A stretch of DNA of 64,000 bases from an uncultured bacterium (GCA_905215775.1 CAJMRM010000003.1:27455-91454); one strand, 5' to 3'; counted from the first letter of the stretch, positions 8,157 to 17,649 are shown. Translations and numbers: made by a program. The notes: generated from the letters alone by a model not told the origin.

Positions 8157-9593
8157 TTGAAACGGATCAAGGAGACCAACCGCCTGCTGGCGGAAAATCT
8201 AGTGAGATCCATTATGAAGGATTATGAGGCCTGCGGGATCGCAGCAGCCATAATCGACAAAAATGGTGTGACCCAGTACGAGAAATTCTGGGGAGTGAGA
8301 GATCTGGAATCCCAGAAAGAGCTGGATGGGGAAACGATCTTTGGACTGGCTTCAGTGACCAAATCCTTCACTGCTTTAGCTATTATGCAGATGGAGGAGC
8401 GGGGGATCCTTAAGCTGGACGACCCGGTAAGCCGGTATGTTCCGGAATTTACCAATAAAAACCAGAAAACCGTGACGATCCGACATCTTTTAACCCACAG
8501 CGGCGGCTTTTTCCCTCTTCCCAGGATCCTGGTGGATCAGGTGGCTGCGGAGATGGGGCTGGATGAGAAGGAGGTGGGAGATCTGGCCTACAATGACGCT
8601 CTGGCGGATGAAGGGGTCCGCCGGGTGGCAGAACGGCTGGATGCCCAGACAGAAGAAAGCGGCCTGAACGGAGAGCCGGGCGAATACTTGAGCTACTGCA
8701 ATGACGGTTATGGCCTGCTTTCGGATATCATCCGCAGGCACGGCGGTGAACCCTCTTATGCGGAATATCTTTTAAAGAATATCATTGAGCCTCTGGGTAT
8801 GAAGCGGAGTTTCTGTGATTTTGTCCGGCCCAGTCTGGATGTCAATGCCGCCACTCTATATAAAAAGGTAAACGGCGTTATGACAGCCTCCAGGGATTAC
8901 CATGATCATGCCTTTGTACTAAACGGAGGCGGAGCCATGAAATCCACTCTGAACGATCTGAAAAAATATCTGGCAATGTATCTGAACGAAGGGAAAACGC
9001 CGGAGGGGATCCGGATCCTGGGCAGTACAGGGATCCGTGAGATGTGCAGGCCCCGCCAGGATTATGGAGCGTTTGGATATTACGGCTACGGTCTTTCCAT
9101 GAAACGTCTGGACGATCTGAAGGTGGTGGAACATGGAGGGAGCCTTCCGGGAGTATCCTCCAATATCGCCTGGTCCAATGAGGCGGAGGCGGCAGTCATC
9201 GTTCTCTGCAATACCTCAGGAGTACCGGTACGGCTGATCTCCGACGCCCTGATGCGGATGTACAATGGGAGGAATCCGGTGGACCGCCGGGACGTATGGC
9301 AGGAAACATCCTGGGATGAGGAGACGATCCTGGAAGCCCAGGGAATGTATATTTCCGGAGAAGGGACAAAGGCGGAGCTTTACAGGAAGAAGGACGGGAG
9401 TTTGGGGGCAAGAGAGAATGGAAAAGAGATCCCCATTATCCCGGTAGGTCCCAAAACCGCCATCGTCCGGAATCAATATTCGGACCTTTTTATCCGCCTG
9501 ATCCAGAACGAGAGCCGGGGCATCTACGCCATTGCTTATGGCAGCAGGCTGATCCCCAAAAGCCGGCAGGAGAAACGGGAAGAAGGAGAATAA
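8157..9593 (+). CDS. Beta-lactamase-family serine hydrolase
   Basis: A 478-residue protein with the class C beta-lactamase/DD-peptidase fold. The catalytic triad motifs are present: S66-V-T-K69, Y180-C-N182 and H326-G-G. No signal peptide is visible, so it should act in the cytoplasm, unlike resistance beta-lactamases; a role as a peptidase, esterase or amidase is more likely. About 110 residues after the last motif form an extra C-terminal domain. Translation starts at TTG 8157 behind GGAGGTGA. It is the first gene of the operon with the DUF3899-like protein, oligopeptide importer and CapA protein, which suggests that it processes an imported compound. Confidence 0.8.
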   Translation: MKRIKETNRLLAENLVRSIMKDYEACGIAAAIIDKNGVTQYEKFWGVRDLESQKELDGETIFGLASVTKSFTALAIMQMEERGILKLDDPVSRYVPEFTNKNQKTVTIRHLLTHSGGFFPLPRILVDQVAAEMGLDEKEVGDLAYNDALADEGVRRVAERLDAQTEESGLNGEPGEYLSYCNDGYGLLSDIIRRHGGEPSYAEYLLKNIIEPLGMKRSFCDFVRPSLDVNAATLYKKVNGVMTASRDYHDHAFVLNGGGAMKSTLNDLKKYLAMYLNEGKTPEGIRILGSTGIREMCRPRQDYGAFGYYGYGLSMKRLDDLKVVEHGGSLPGVSSNIAWSNEAEAAVIVLCNTSGVPVRLISDALMRMYNGRNPVDRRDVWQETSWDEETILEAQGMYISGEGTKAELYRKKDGSLGARENGKEIPIIPVGPKTAIVRNQYSDLFIRLIQNESRGIYAIAYGSRLIPKSRQEKREEGE

Positions 9594-9597
9594 CGGA

Positions 9598-9966
9598 ATG
9601 GGAAAGCAATACCAGATCCAGTGCTGTATTAGAAATCTAGTCTATGCTGCAGTCGCGGCAGCAGTTGTTTTTGTTATACGCAGGCAGTGGAATCTCATCG
9701 GGATCTCCGATGCCTGCGCTCTCTCTGGAATCGTGTTCCTGATCGTGGGTTTGTTCCGCCGGGCAAGATATATGAGGTTTTACGATCTTTGCATTTATGG
9801 AGCCATGCGGTTTAAAAGCTTAAGGACCAATCCGGGAGTTTCAGATAAGACATTCGGAAGCTATGGCGAATTTGTAGAAAAAAGACGGTATGAAAGAAAC
9901 TATACAGAATCTTTTATTGCGGCGGCCAGCATGTTTATCTGCTCGCTCGCAATATTGGGCATATAA
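9598..9966 (+). CDS. Small membrane protein, DUF3899-like
   Basis: A 122-residue protein with two hydrophobic segments near residues 12-30 and 36-55, a basic loop (RRARYMRFYDLC), a central soluble part and a third hydrophobic segment at the C-terminus (about 103-122). It resembles the DUF3899 family of short Firmicutes membrane proteins. It starts 4 bases after the serine hydrolase stop with AGAAGGAGAA upstream, so the two are probably translated from one message. Its role is unknown. Confidence 0.6.
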   Translation: MGKQYQIQCCIRNLVYAAVAAAVVFVIRRQWNLIGISDACALSGIVFLIVGLFRRARYMRFYDLCIYGAMRFKSLRTNPGVSDKTFGSYGEFVEKRRYERNYTESFIAAASMFICSLAILGI

Positions 9967-9984
9967 TCAAGGAGGAAGAAAGCG

Positions 9985-11829
9985 ATGAAAAAGACGAAAA
10001 AAATGCTGGCAGCCATGCTGGCAGTGAGCACTCTGGCGGCGGCGCTCTCGGGCTGTTCCGGTGGGAACAAGACCGACGGAAGCCTGGAGTTTACGGAAGC
10101 GGCATCGGCAGATGGCAATAATGGGACGACAGAGGCAGGGGCGTCTGAATCCAGCGAGGCGAAGACAGATCCCAATGGTGAAAAGCCTTCACCAGAAGGC
10201 TATGGGATCCTGCGGGAGGCGTCCACTGCGAAGATCGGTTCTTTGAACCCACTGACGTATACCCAGTCCTATGCGTCTACCCAGATCAAGCGCTCCTCTA
10301 TGACTTTATACGGATATTTCCCCAGTGCGGATTACACTGCATGTGAAATTGCGGGAGAGCTGGCAGCGGAGGAGCCGATCCAGATGGATGAGGAAGGAAA
10401 GGTATGGCAGATTAAGGTCCGGGAAGGCTGCGTGTGGGAAAACGGAGATACCCTGGATGCCAACGATGTGTATTATACCTGGAAGATGATCCTGGATCCG
10501 AAGCTTGCGAACCTGAGGGCAAGTAACTTTGCCAATGACTCCATTGAGATCGTAAAGGCGATGGACTATTTCCAGGGCAATGCCTCCTGGGATGAGGTGG
10601 GTCTGAAGCTGATCGACGATCATACGCTGGAAATACATACCGTCAGCATGCACAATCCAACCGAGGTCATGATCCATCTGGCACATCCGGCTAACTGTAT
10701 GATCAATGAAGAATATTATGAAAAAGGGATGAACGCAGATAGAACGGAGACCATGTACGGGACATCCCAGGAACATTATATTTCCTGCGGACCGTTCCTG
10801 GTGGAAAACTGGGTCAACGACGCAGAGATCACCTTTAAGAAGAACCCCAATTATCCATTTGCAGACCGCATCTGGCTGGCAGGGATCAATATTAAGGTTG
10901 TCGAGGACAGCAGTACACAGATGCAGCTGTTCGAAAACGGCGAGATCGATTACGTTCAGCTGTCCACATCCAATTACTTAAAGTATGAAGAGGATCCGCG
11001 GGTTCTTATGGCTCCGTATAACTCCGTGCGCCACGTGGTGATCAATACCATCAACCCGGAGAAACCGATCTTAGCCAATGAAAAGTTCAGACAGGCCCTT
11101 TATTACGGAGTAGACAGAGAAAATCTTGCGAGCCTGACTAAACAGGATCCGGCAGAGTATATTGTTCCCACCACCCATATGATGGATCTGAACAAAAATA
11201 TCACCTTCCGTGATACCGAAGAAGGAAAAGCAAACAGAAAAGAAAACTACGGATATGATCCTGAAAAGGCAAAACAGCTGTTTGACGAGGCAATGTCCGA
11301 GGAAGGCCTGGACAAGCTGACGCTGACCATGCATTACTCTGACACAGAGTTAATGGCCCAGATGTCAGAATTCCTCCAGCAGAGCTGGCCGAAGCTGTTT
11401 GGCGCAGACCGGTTTGAACTGAAGCTCCAGGCGATGCCGGCCAATCAGCTGAGCCAGGTGAAGAGGGGATGGCAGACCAACCCGGCCTCTTACGAGTTAA
11501 GCTGGGGCGGCTGGGTAGGCAATGATCTGGCACCGTGGAACGCGTTTAAGTATTGGACGTCCTTCTACTCCAACAAAAACGAGCCGTTTATCAATGAAGA
11601 GTTTGATAAAGTATTCAACGCAGCGAACTTCGCAGATGATCGTTTTGACGAAGGTGTTCGTCTGAAAGAGGTTGCGGAAATGGAACGCTTACTGATCGAG
11701 CCGGCCAATGTTATTCCGGTAACACAGGACATTTATAAGTATTTAAAGGCTGATCGCTTACAGCTTTCCACAAACGGTTATGTAAACCGGATCGGCTTTG
11801 CCTGGGACTATTCCAAGATCATTGAATGA
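9985..11829 (+). CDS. Oligopeptide ABC transporter substrate-binding lipoprotein
   Basis: A 614-residue SBP_bac_5 family lipoprotein. The signal peptide ends in the lipobox L-S-G-C, with a Ser/Glu/Gly-rich linker to about residue 75, typical of a Gram-positive binding protein anchored outside the membrane. The family pattern is clear in GCVWENGDTLDANDVYYTWK, HTVSMHNPTEVMIHL and REDAL-like helices near residue 360. It starts with AAGGAGGAA 8 bases upstream. The two permeases and two ATPases downstream complete the importer. The ligand could be a peptide or another oligomer. Confidence 0.9.
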   Translation: MKKTKKMLAAMLAVSTLAAALSGCSGGNKTDGSLEFTEAASADGNNGTTEAGASESSEAKTDPNGEKPSPEGYGILREASTAKIGSLNPLTYTQSYASTQIKRSSMTLYGYFPSADYTACEIAGELAAEEPIQMDEEGKVWQIKVREGCVWENGDTLDANDVYYTWKMILDPKLANLRASNFANDSIEIVKAMDYFQGNASWDEVGLKLIDDHTLEIHTVSMHNPTEVMIHLAHPANCMINEEYYEKGMNADRTETMYGTSQEHYISCGPFLVENWVNDAEITFKKNPNYPFADRIWLAGINIKVVEDSSTQMQLFENGEIDYVQLSTSNYLKYEEDPRVLMAPYNSVRHVVINTINPEKPILANEKFRQALYYGVDRENLASLTKQDPAEYIVPTTHMMDLNKNITFRDTEEGKANRKENYGYDPEKAKQLFDEAMSEEGLDKLTLTMHYSDTELMAQMSEFLQQSWPKLFGADRFELKLQAMPANQLSQVKRGWQTNPASYELSWGGWVGNDLAPWNAFKYWTSFYSNKNEPFINEEFDKVFNAANFADDRFDEGVRLKEVAEMERLLIEPANVIPVTQDIYKYLKADRLQLSTNGYVNRIGFAWDYSKIIE

Positions 11830-11881
11830 TCCAGGATGGATCAATGATAGAAAAAGACAGAAGTAGAGTGACGAGACCACA

Positions 11882-11913
11882 GACAGGCTGCTTCATAAAA
11901 GGAGCAGCTTGTC
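11882..11913 (+). other. Intra-operon stem-loop
   Basis: GACAGGCTGCT (11882-11892 region) pairs with AGCAGCTTGTC (11903-11913) over 11 positions with one G-U. No T-run follows. It lies in the 192-base gap between the binding-protein gene and the first permease, where such hairpins often stabilise the upstream message so that binding protein exceeds permease. The rest of the gap shows no gene. Confidence 0.55.
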
Positions 11914-12021
11914 ATTCTTCTGAGGATTTTTGCGCTTAAGCTGTGCGAGAAGCCGGATATTGAAAAAATATAGCATCTGAAAAAGAAGAAATTAAATAGA
12001 TGAAAGGAGTGAGGATCGGCA

Positions 12022-12972
12022 GTGTTTCGATATATTATTGACCGAGTGATCGCGTTATTTATCACATTGTTTATTATTGTATCCATTGCCTTTTGTGTTG
12101 TCCGCCTGATGCCGGGAAGCGTGTACGATCAGGATGGAGATCTGTCACAGACCGTTATTGATACTTTGAATGAAAAATATCATTTTGATGAGCCCATAAT
12201 CAAGCAGTACGGCTATTTCCTGAAGAATGTATTCCTCCATGGAGACTGGGGCACATCCATGAAAATGCGTCCCAATGTACCAGTATTTGAGGTCATGAAG
12301 GACCGGATCCCGGTAACCTTGCAGATCAATCTGATATCGCTGTTTGCAGCCATACCGATCGGACTTGCAGCCGGAATCGTGGCGGCAATAAAGAAAAATA
12401 CGATCATCGACCACTTTGTATCATTTATGGTGGTTATCTTCATTTCAGTGCCTTCATTCGTATTTGCCACATGCCTCCAGTATTTTGTGGGATATAAGGC
12501 AGGAGCTTTTCCGATCATATACGATGCGTCAGCCACTGGAATGGCAGCACTCCATTCCATGTTCCTTCCTATTTTAGCGCTGATGTTCAGCCCCATCGCC
12601 CGTGTTGCCCGTTATTTAAGAGCGGAGCTGGCAGAAACCATGAACTCTGAGTTTATGCTTCTTGCCAAAACAAAGGGCTTAACGTATGCACAGAGCACAA
12701 TCCGCCATGGCCTCAGAAACTCCATGGTGCCGCTGGCCAATATTATCATTCCGATGTTTGCCAATGTTTTAGGCGGTTCACTGGTCGTAGAAAATATTTT
12801 CTCTGTTCCTGGAATGGGAGGTATGATGGTAGACTCCATCAACGCCAGCGACCACATGCTGACCGTGGCGATTCTGGTGTTCTACTCCATGATCTCGCTG
12901 ATCACAGTTCTTATCGTAGATATTTCCTACGGCATCATTGACCCGAGAGTCAGAATGGGAGGGAAGAAGTAA
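12022..12972 (+). CDS. Oligopeptide ABC transporter permease, OppB/DppB type
   Basis: A 316-residue polytopic protein beginning with the family N-terminus (FRYIIDRVIALFITLFII) and carrying the permease EAA-like loop (YLRAELAETMNSEFMLLAKT) and the typical late motif VVENIFSVPGMGG. It forms half of the membrane channel. Translation begins at GTG 12022 with GAGG about 7 bases upstream. Its TAA stop overlaps the next ATG (TAATG), so the permeases are translationally coupled. Confidence 0.92.
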   Translation: MFRYIIDRVIALFITLFIIVSIAFCVVRLMPGSVYDQDGDLSQTVIDTLNEKYHFDEPIIKQYGYFLKNVFLHGDWGTSMKMRPNVPVFEVMKDRIPVTLQINLISLFAAIPIGLAAGIVAAIKKNTIIDHFVSFMVVIFISVPSFVFATCLQYFVGYKAGAFPIIYDASATGMAALHSMFLPILALMFSPIARVARYLRAELAETMNSEFMLLAKTKGLTYAQSTIRHGLRNSMVPLANIIIPMFANVLGGSLVVENIFSVPGMGGMMVDSINASDHMLTVAILVFYSMISLITVLIVDISYGIIDPRVRMGGKK

Positions 12973-14129
12973 TGGTATTGTATGAAGATAACAAAGCAAA
13001 GTATGACGCAGTATCCAAAGACTTGTTCCGTCTGGTACAGAGAGATGAGAAGATCCATGATGTGGAATTTAAGACAAAGCCCATTGGATTCTTCATGGAC
13101 GTATGGCTGCGGTTTGTAAAAAATAAGGCGTCTGTGATCGCGGCGGTCATCATTCTGATCATTTCGTTTTTTGCCGTGTTCGGTCCGGGCATGAATGAGT
13201 ACACCTACGATGAGCAGCACACAGAGCTGACCAACATGCCTCCCAAGGTGCCCTTTATCGCAAAAATGAACCTGGGCTTCTTTGACGGCGGCTATACCAT
13301 GGAAAACCGGAAATACGACAACTTAAACGATCCGGAAAAGTATCCGGAGGGCTGTATCCTGGAGGTCATCAACCCCAGACTGGTCAACGGGGAGCGGATC
13401 GTGGACGTGGTCGTGGACTATTATAAGTATAAAGGGCTCAGCGACGAGCAGTGCTTCTGGTTCGGAAGCGACTACCTGGGCCGCGATATCTGGACCCGTA
13501 TGTGGAGAGGCGCCCGGGTATCCCTGATCATCGCAGTGGTGTCGGTATGCTGCAACGTGTTCATCGGCGTGGTTTACGGCTCCATTTCCGGCTATTACGG
13601 CGGAAAGGTGGACATGGTGATGATGCGTATCACAGAGATCATCAACGCCTTCCCCAGGATCGTTGTGGTGACCCTGTTCATCATGGTGTTTGGAACGGGA
13701 ATGTTCTCCATCATCATGTCCTTAGTCATCAAGGACTGGGTGAGCACCGCCCGTATGGTCCGCTCCCAGTTCTACCGGTTCAAGGGGCGTGAGTACGTAC
13801 TGGCGGCCAGGACCCTGGGCGTTAAGGATATGGCGCTGATCTTCCGTCATATTCTTCCCAACTCCATCGGCCCCATCATCACCAGCTCCATGATCGCCAT
13901 TCCAACTGCCATCTTCTCCGAGTCCTTCCTGGCGTACATCGGACTGGGCCTCCAGGCTCCGGAGCCGTCCATCGGCGTTATGTTATCCAGAGGGCAGAAG
14001 GTGCTTTTACAGTATCCCAGCCAGGTGGTTTTCCCGGCGATCATCATTTCTCTTCTGATGATCTCCTTCAACCTGTTCGGAAACGGCCTGCGGGATGCCT
14101 TTGACCCCACATTAAGAGGAGCAGAATAG
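12972..14129 (+). CDS. Oligopeptide ABC transporter permease, OppC/DppC type
   Basis: A 385-residue permease, longer than the usual ~300. The extra length is an N-terminal cytoplasmic part (about residues 1-45) and a large external insert between the first and second membrane segments (about residues 70-165). Such inserts are seen in some Firmicutes OppC-like proteins. The EAA loop lies in YVLAARTLGVKDMALIFRHI. It overlaps the oppB-like stop by one base and pairs with it. Confidence 0.9.
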   Translation: MVLYEDNKAKYDAVSKDLFRLVQRDEKIHDVEFKTKPIGFFMDVWLRFVKNKASVIAAVIILIISFFAVFGPGMNEYTYDEQHTELTNMPPKVPFIAKMNLGFFDGGYTMENRKYDNLNDPEKYPEGCILEVINPRLVNGERIVDVVVDYYKYKGLSDEQCFWFGSDYLGRDIWTRMWRGARVSLIIAVVSVCCNVFIGVVYGSISGYYGGKVDMVMMRITEIINAFPRIVVVTLFIMVFGTGMFSIIMSLVIKDWVSTARMVRSQFYRFKGREYVLAARTLGVKDMALIFRHILPNSIGPIITSSMIAIPTAIFSESFLAYIGLGLQAPEPSIGVMLSRGQKVLLQYPSQVVFPAIIISLLMISFNLFGNGLRDAFDPTLRGAE

Positions 14130-14139
14130 GAGGAAGAAG

Positions 14140-15177
14140 ATGAAAGATCCAATCTTAGAGGTAAATAATTTGAGAGTCTCCTTCCGTACCTATAACGGAA
14201 AGGTCCAGGCCGTCCGCGGCATTGACTTTAAGCTGTTTGAGGGCGAGACTCTGGCCATCGTAGGCGAGTCGGGTTCCGGAAAATCCGTGACCACCAAGGC
14301 GATCCTGGGGATCCTTCCCAAAAACTCCATCATCGAGGAGGGGGAGATCCTTTATAAGGGAGACGATCTGACAAAATATAAGGAAAAGGACTTTTATAAG
14401 ATCCGCGGAAAGGAGATCTCCCTGATCTTCCAGGATCCGCTTTCTGCCTTAAACCCGATCATGAAGATCGGAAAGCAGATCACCGAGGCCCTGGTCTTAA
14501 GAGAACATATGACAAAGGAGCAGGCAAAAAAGAGGGCCATCGAGCTGATGGAGATGGTGGGGATCCCCAGGCCAGAGGAGCGGTTTGAGCAGTATCCTTT
14601 CCAGTTTTCCGGCGGTATGCGCCAGCGTATCGTAATTGCCATTGCCCTGGCCAGCAACGCCAGGATCATGATCTGTGACGAGCCCACCACGGCTCTGGAC
14701 GTGACGATCCAGGCAAAGATCTTAGACGAGATCAAGGAGATCAAGAGAAAACAAAAGCTCTCCGTGATCTTTATCACCCACGATCTGGGCGTTGTGGCCA
14801 ATATGGCGGACCGGATCTGCGTCATGTACGCCGGAAAGATCGTGGAGGTGGGAACCGCCAGGGAGATCTTTTACAGCCCGGCCCATCCCTATACCTGGGC
14901 GCTTTTATCGTCCATGCCGGATCTGGAGACCAAGGAGCGTCTGTTCTCCATTCCGGGAACGCCGCCCAACATGATCTTCCCGCCCAAGGGCGACGCCTTT
15001 GCCGAGCGGAACCAGTATGCCATGCAGGTGGATTTTGAGGAGGAGCCGCCGTTCTTTAAGCTGAGCGACACCCATTACGCCGCCACCTGGCTGCTGCACC
15101 CCAACGCGCCCAAGGTGGAAATGCCGGAGGCGCTTCAGCACCGGATCGCGCGCATGCACAGGAAGGAGGGCGTATAG
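14140..15177 (+). CDS. Oligopeptide ABC transporter ATP-binding protein, OppD type
   Basis: A 345-residue ATPase: Walker A GESGSGKS, signature FSGGMRQR, Walker B RIMICDEPTTALD and the H-loop FITHDLG. The C-terminal oligopeptide-ATPase extension begins with the expected PGTPPNM, but the cysteine cluster usually found there in OppD/DppD proteins is absent, and the region is acidic and aromatic instead. The protein powers peptide uptake together with the next gene; the start has GGAGGAAGA upstream. Confidence 0.9.
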   Translation: MKDPILEVNNLRVSFRTYNGKVQAVRGIDFKLFEGETLAIVGESGSGKSVTTKAILGILPKNSIIEEGEILYKGDDLTKYKEKDFYKIRGKEISLIFQDPLSALNPIMKIGKQITEALVLREHMTKEQAKKRAIELMEMVGIPRPEERFEQYPFQFSGGMRQRIVIAIALASNARIMICDEPTTALDVTIQAKILDEIKEIKRKQKLSVIFITHDLGVVANMADRICVMYAGKIVEVGTAREIFYSPAHPYTWALLSSMPDLETKERLFSIPGTPPNMIFPPKGDAFAERNQYAMQVDFEEEPPFFKLSDTHYAATWLLHPNAPKVEMPEALQHRIARMHRKEGV

Positions 15178-15178
15178 G

Positions 15179-16123
15179 ATGGAACAGAACGTACAAAAGG
15201 AACGGGAGAAGATCCTGGAGATCAAAAATCTCTGTATGGAGTTTCCCGCAGGAAAGAAAAAGACCGTAAAGGCCTTAAACAATGTGACCTTTGATATTTA
15301 TAAGGGTGAAAACTTCGGCCTGGTGGGCGAGAGCGGCTGCGGAAAGACCACTCTGGGGCGTACTCTGATCCGGCTTTATGATCCCACCTCCGGTGAGATC
15401 CTGTTCAACGGAAAAAATATTTCCGGAAAGCTTTCCAAGGCGGACCGGGATTATGTCACGAGGAACCTGGCTATGATCTTCCAGGATCCGGTCTCTTCCC
15501 TGAATCCCCGTATGACGGTGGAGGAGATCATTGCCGAGGGCTTAAAGACCAGGGGAGAAAAGGATAAGGAGCTGATCCGGAAAAGTGTTTCTTCTATATT
15601 AAATAAGGTAGGTCTGCTTCCCGAGCACGGCTCCCGTTATCCCCATGAGTTCTCCGGCGGTCAGAGACAGAGGATCGGCATTGCCCGTTCCCTGGTGGTA
15701 AAGCCGTCGGTGATCATTGCCGACGAGCCGGTTTCGGCTCTGGACGTGTCCATCCAGGCCCAGGTCATCAACCTGTTAATGGACATAAAAAAAGAAATGG
15801 ACTTGACAATTCTGTTCATTGCCCATAATCTTGCAGTAGTAAAGTATTTCTCTGACCGAATTGGCGTGATGCATTTCGGGACCATGGTGGAGCTGGCGGA
15901 TGCGGACGAGCTGTATGCCCATCCGGTCCATCCCTACACCAAATCCCTGCTGTCAGCCATCCCCCAGCCGGATCCCGACCGGGAAAAGGATAAGCAGAGG
16001 CTTTACTATGATCCTTCCATGCACGATTACTCAAAGGAAGAGCCCAGCTTCCAGGAGATCCGGCCGGGCCACTTTGTGTATGCTTCTGATTCCGAGATGG
16101 AGCAGTACAGGAAGGAATTATAA
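15179..16123 (+). CDS. Oligopeptide ABC transporter ATP-binding protein, OppF type
   Basis: A 314-residue ATPase with Walker A GESGCGKT, signature FSGGQRQRIGIARS, Walker B VIIADEPVSALD and H-loop IAHNLAVV. It starts one base after the OppD stop. As in the partner ATPase, the usual C-terminal cysteine motif is missing and the tail ends in a divergent acidic, Tyr-rich stretch. The pair would energise the importer encoded by the preceding genes. Confidence 0.9.
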   Translation: MEQNVQKEREKILEIKNLCMEFPAGKKKTVKALNNVTFDIYKGENFGLVGESGCGKTTLGRTLIRLYDPTSGEILFNGKNISGKLSKADRDYVTRNLAMIFQDPVSSLNPRMTVEEIIAEGLKTRGEKDKELIRKSVSSILNKVGLLPEHGSRYPHEFSGGQRQRIGIARSLVVKPSVIIADEPVSALDVSIQAQVINLLMDIKKEMDLTILFIAHNLAVVKYFSDRIGVMHFGTMVELADADELYAHPVHPYTKSLLSAIPQPDPDREKDKQRLYYDPSMHDYSKEEPSFQEIRPGHFVYASDSEMEQYRKEL

Positions 16124-16143
16124 GAGACAGGAGCAGAAAGAAA

Positions 16144-17448
16144 ATGGGAAAAAATGTATTGAAGACCATTGCCACCGGCGATATGTTCATCACCCGCCGG
16201 ATCGCAAAGGACGGCTACGAGGGGTTCGAGGAGGTGCGGGACTGCATCCTGGACCATGACGTGAAGTTTTCCAATCTGGAAATGACCTTCCATGACCAGG
16301 AGGGGTATCCGGCGGCGGAAAGCGGAGGAACCTGGGCCATGATGGAGCCGGGAGCCCTGGACGATATCCAGAGATTCGGCTTTAACCTTTACAACACGGC
16401 CAACAACCATTCCGGCGACTACGGCCAGGAGGGCGTGATGGCCACCATCCGCCATCTGAACGAGAGGGATATGGTGTTTTCCGGTACGGGAAAAAATCTG
16501 GGAGACGCCTCCAAGGCCTGCTATCTGGAGACAAGAAAGGGCAGAGTGGCGCTGATCAGCGTTTCCTCCACCTTCAGCGCGGCTTCCAGGGCCGGCGGCC
16601 AGTCCCATCAGATGATCGGGCGTCCGGGACTGAACCCCTTGCGTTTCTCCACCCGGTACCATGTGGATCCGGCCCATTATGAGATGGCCCAGGAGCTGGT
16701 GAAGGTAACGAAGGTCAACGCGGAGATGGAATTTGAGATCCGCAACGGATATTTTAACCCGCTGGAGTCGGGCGTCCTTCCCTTTGGAAACGCCGGGATG
16801 TTTATTCTGGACGAGAAGAACTGGATCGAGAGCATTCCCAATCAGGAAGATATGAAGCGGATCACCGATGAGATCGCAGAGGCCAGAAAACAGGCGGATG
16901 TGGTATTTGTGAGCTTCCACGGCCATGAGACCGACGGCGAGGATACCACCGTGCCGGCCATGTTCCTGGAGACCTTCTCCAGGGCCTGCATCGACGCCGG
17001 AGCCCATGCAGTGATCGGCCACGGCCCCCACGAGCTGCGGGGCATCGAGATCTATAAGGGCGGACTGATCCTGTACAGCCTGGGCAATTTCCTGTTTGAA
17101 ACGGAGACCGTGAGCCTCCAGCCCTATGACGCCTATATCAACCGGAAGATGCCTCTGGATACCAAGGTAGGAAGCTACATGGATAACCGAAGCAAGAACG
17201 GGACCGTGGGCTACGGTGTTCTGGAGAACATCTGGAGAGCTGTTATGGCTGCCTGGGATATGGAAGATGGAAAGATCACCCAGGTCCAGCTGTATCCCAT
17301 TACCCTGGGACTTCATGATAAGCGCCCCCACAAGGGACTTCCCAGAATGTCCGGAAGCGAGGAGACCTTACGGTATCTCCAGCAGCTCAGCGAGCCCTAT
17401 GGGACGAAGATCCGGATCGAGAACGGTGTCGGCTATATCGATCTGTAA
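16144..17448 (+). CDS. CapA family metallophosphatase-like protein
   Basis: A 434-residue protein of the CapA/PgsA family (poly-gamma-glutamate synthesis type, calcineurin-like phosphoesterase fold). Metal-ligand motifs are visible as TGDMF, NLEMTF, TANNHSGDYG, SFHGHE and VIGHGPHELRG. No signal peptide or membrane anchor is present, unlike the CapA proteins of capsule loci, so a cytoplasmic role is inferred. It is the last gene of the operon, 20 bases after the OppF-like gene and followed by a terminator. No other poly-glutamate genes are near, so capsule synthesis is unlikely. Confidence 0.8.
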   Translation: MGKNVLKTIATGDMFITRRIAKDGYEGFEEVRDCILDHDVKFSNLEMTFHDQEGYPAAESGGTWAMMEPGALDDIQRFGFNLYNTANNHSGDYGQEGVMATIRHLNERDMVFSGTGKNLGDASKACYLETRKGRVALISVSSTFSAASRAGGQSHQMIGRPGLNPLRFSTRYHVDPAHYEMAQELVKVTKVNAEMEFEIRNGYFNPLESGVLPFGNAGMFILDEKNWIESIPNQEDMKRITDEIAEARKQADVVFVSFHGHETDGEDTTVPAMFLETFSRACIDAGAHAVIGHGPHELRGIEIYKGGLILYSLGNFLFETETVSLQPYDAYINRKMPLDTKVGSYMDNRSKNGTVGYGVLENIWRAVMAAWDMEDGKITQVQLYPITLGLHDKRPHKGLPRMSGSEETLRYLQQLSEPYGTKIRIENGVGYIDL

Positions 17449-17489
17449 GAATGGACAGGCTGGCATTATAAAAGCATTATGTGCATAAA

Positions 17490-17535
17490 AGGCCCTGCGC
17501 CGGGATGAGTATACTCCCTGCGCAGGGTCTTTTTG
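17490..17535 (+). terminator. Rho-independent terminator of the importer operon
   Basis: GGCCCTGCGC (17491-17500) pairs with GCGCAGGGTC (17520-17529), followed by TTTTT. Confidence 0.8.
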
Positions 17536-17569
17536 CATGGGAAACACGTTTCTCAGCCTGCGGATGCGT

Positions 17570-17612
17570 GCATATAACGAAAAATTATACATAAATACCT
17601 AATAAATATACA
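17570..17612. promoter_or_regulatory. Possible ArgR/AhrC operator region
   Basis: An AT-rich stretch just upstream of the argG promoter holds two loosely symmetric elements, TACATAAATA and TAAATATACA, similar in base composition to ARG boxes. The match is imperfect and the assignment rests mainly on position. Confidence 0.3.
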
Positions 17613-17620
17613 AAAATCTC

Positions 17621-17649
17621 TTGCAATCCGGATCCATGTGAGATATAAT
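17621..17649 (+). promoter_or_regulatory. argGH promoter
   Basis: TTGCAA (17621-17626) and TATAAT (17644-17649) are separated by 17 bases, about 110 bases before the argG start. Confidence 0.75.

Noticed and set aside
16027..17331. 434-codon minus-strand open frame opposite the CapA-like gene
   Set aside because: It mirrors a clear CapA coding sequence in GC-rich DNA, has no family character and no promoter or ribosome binding site.
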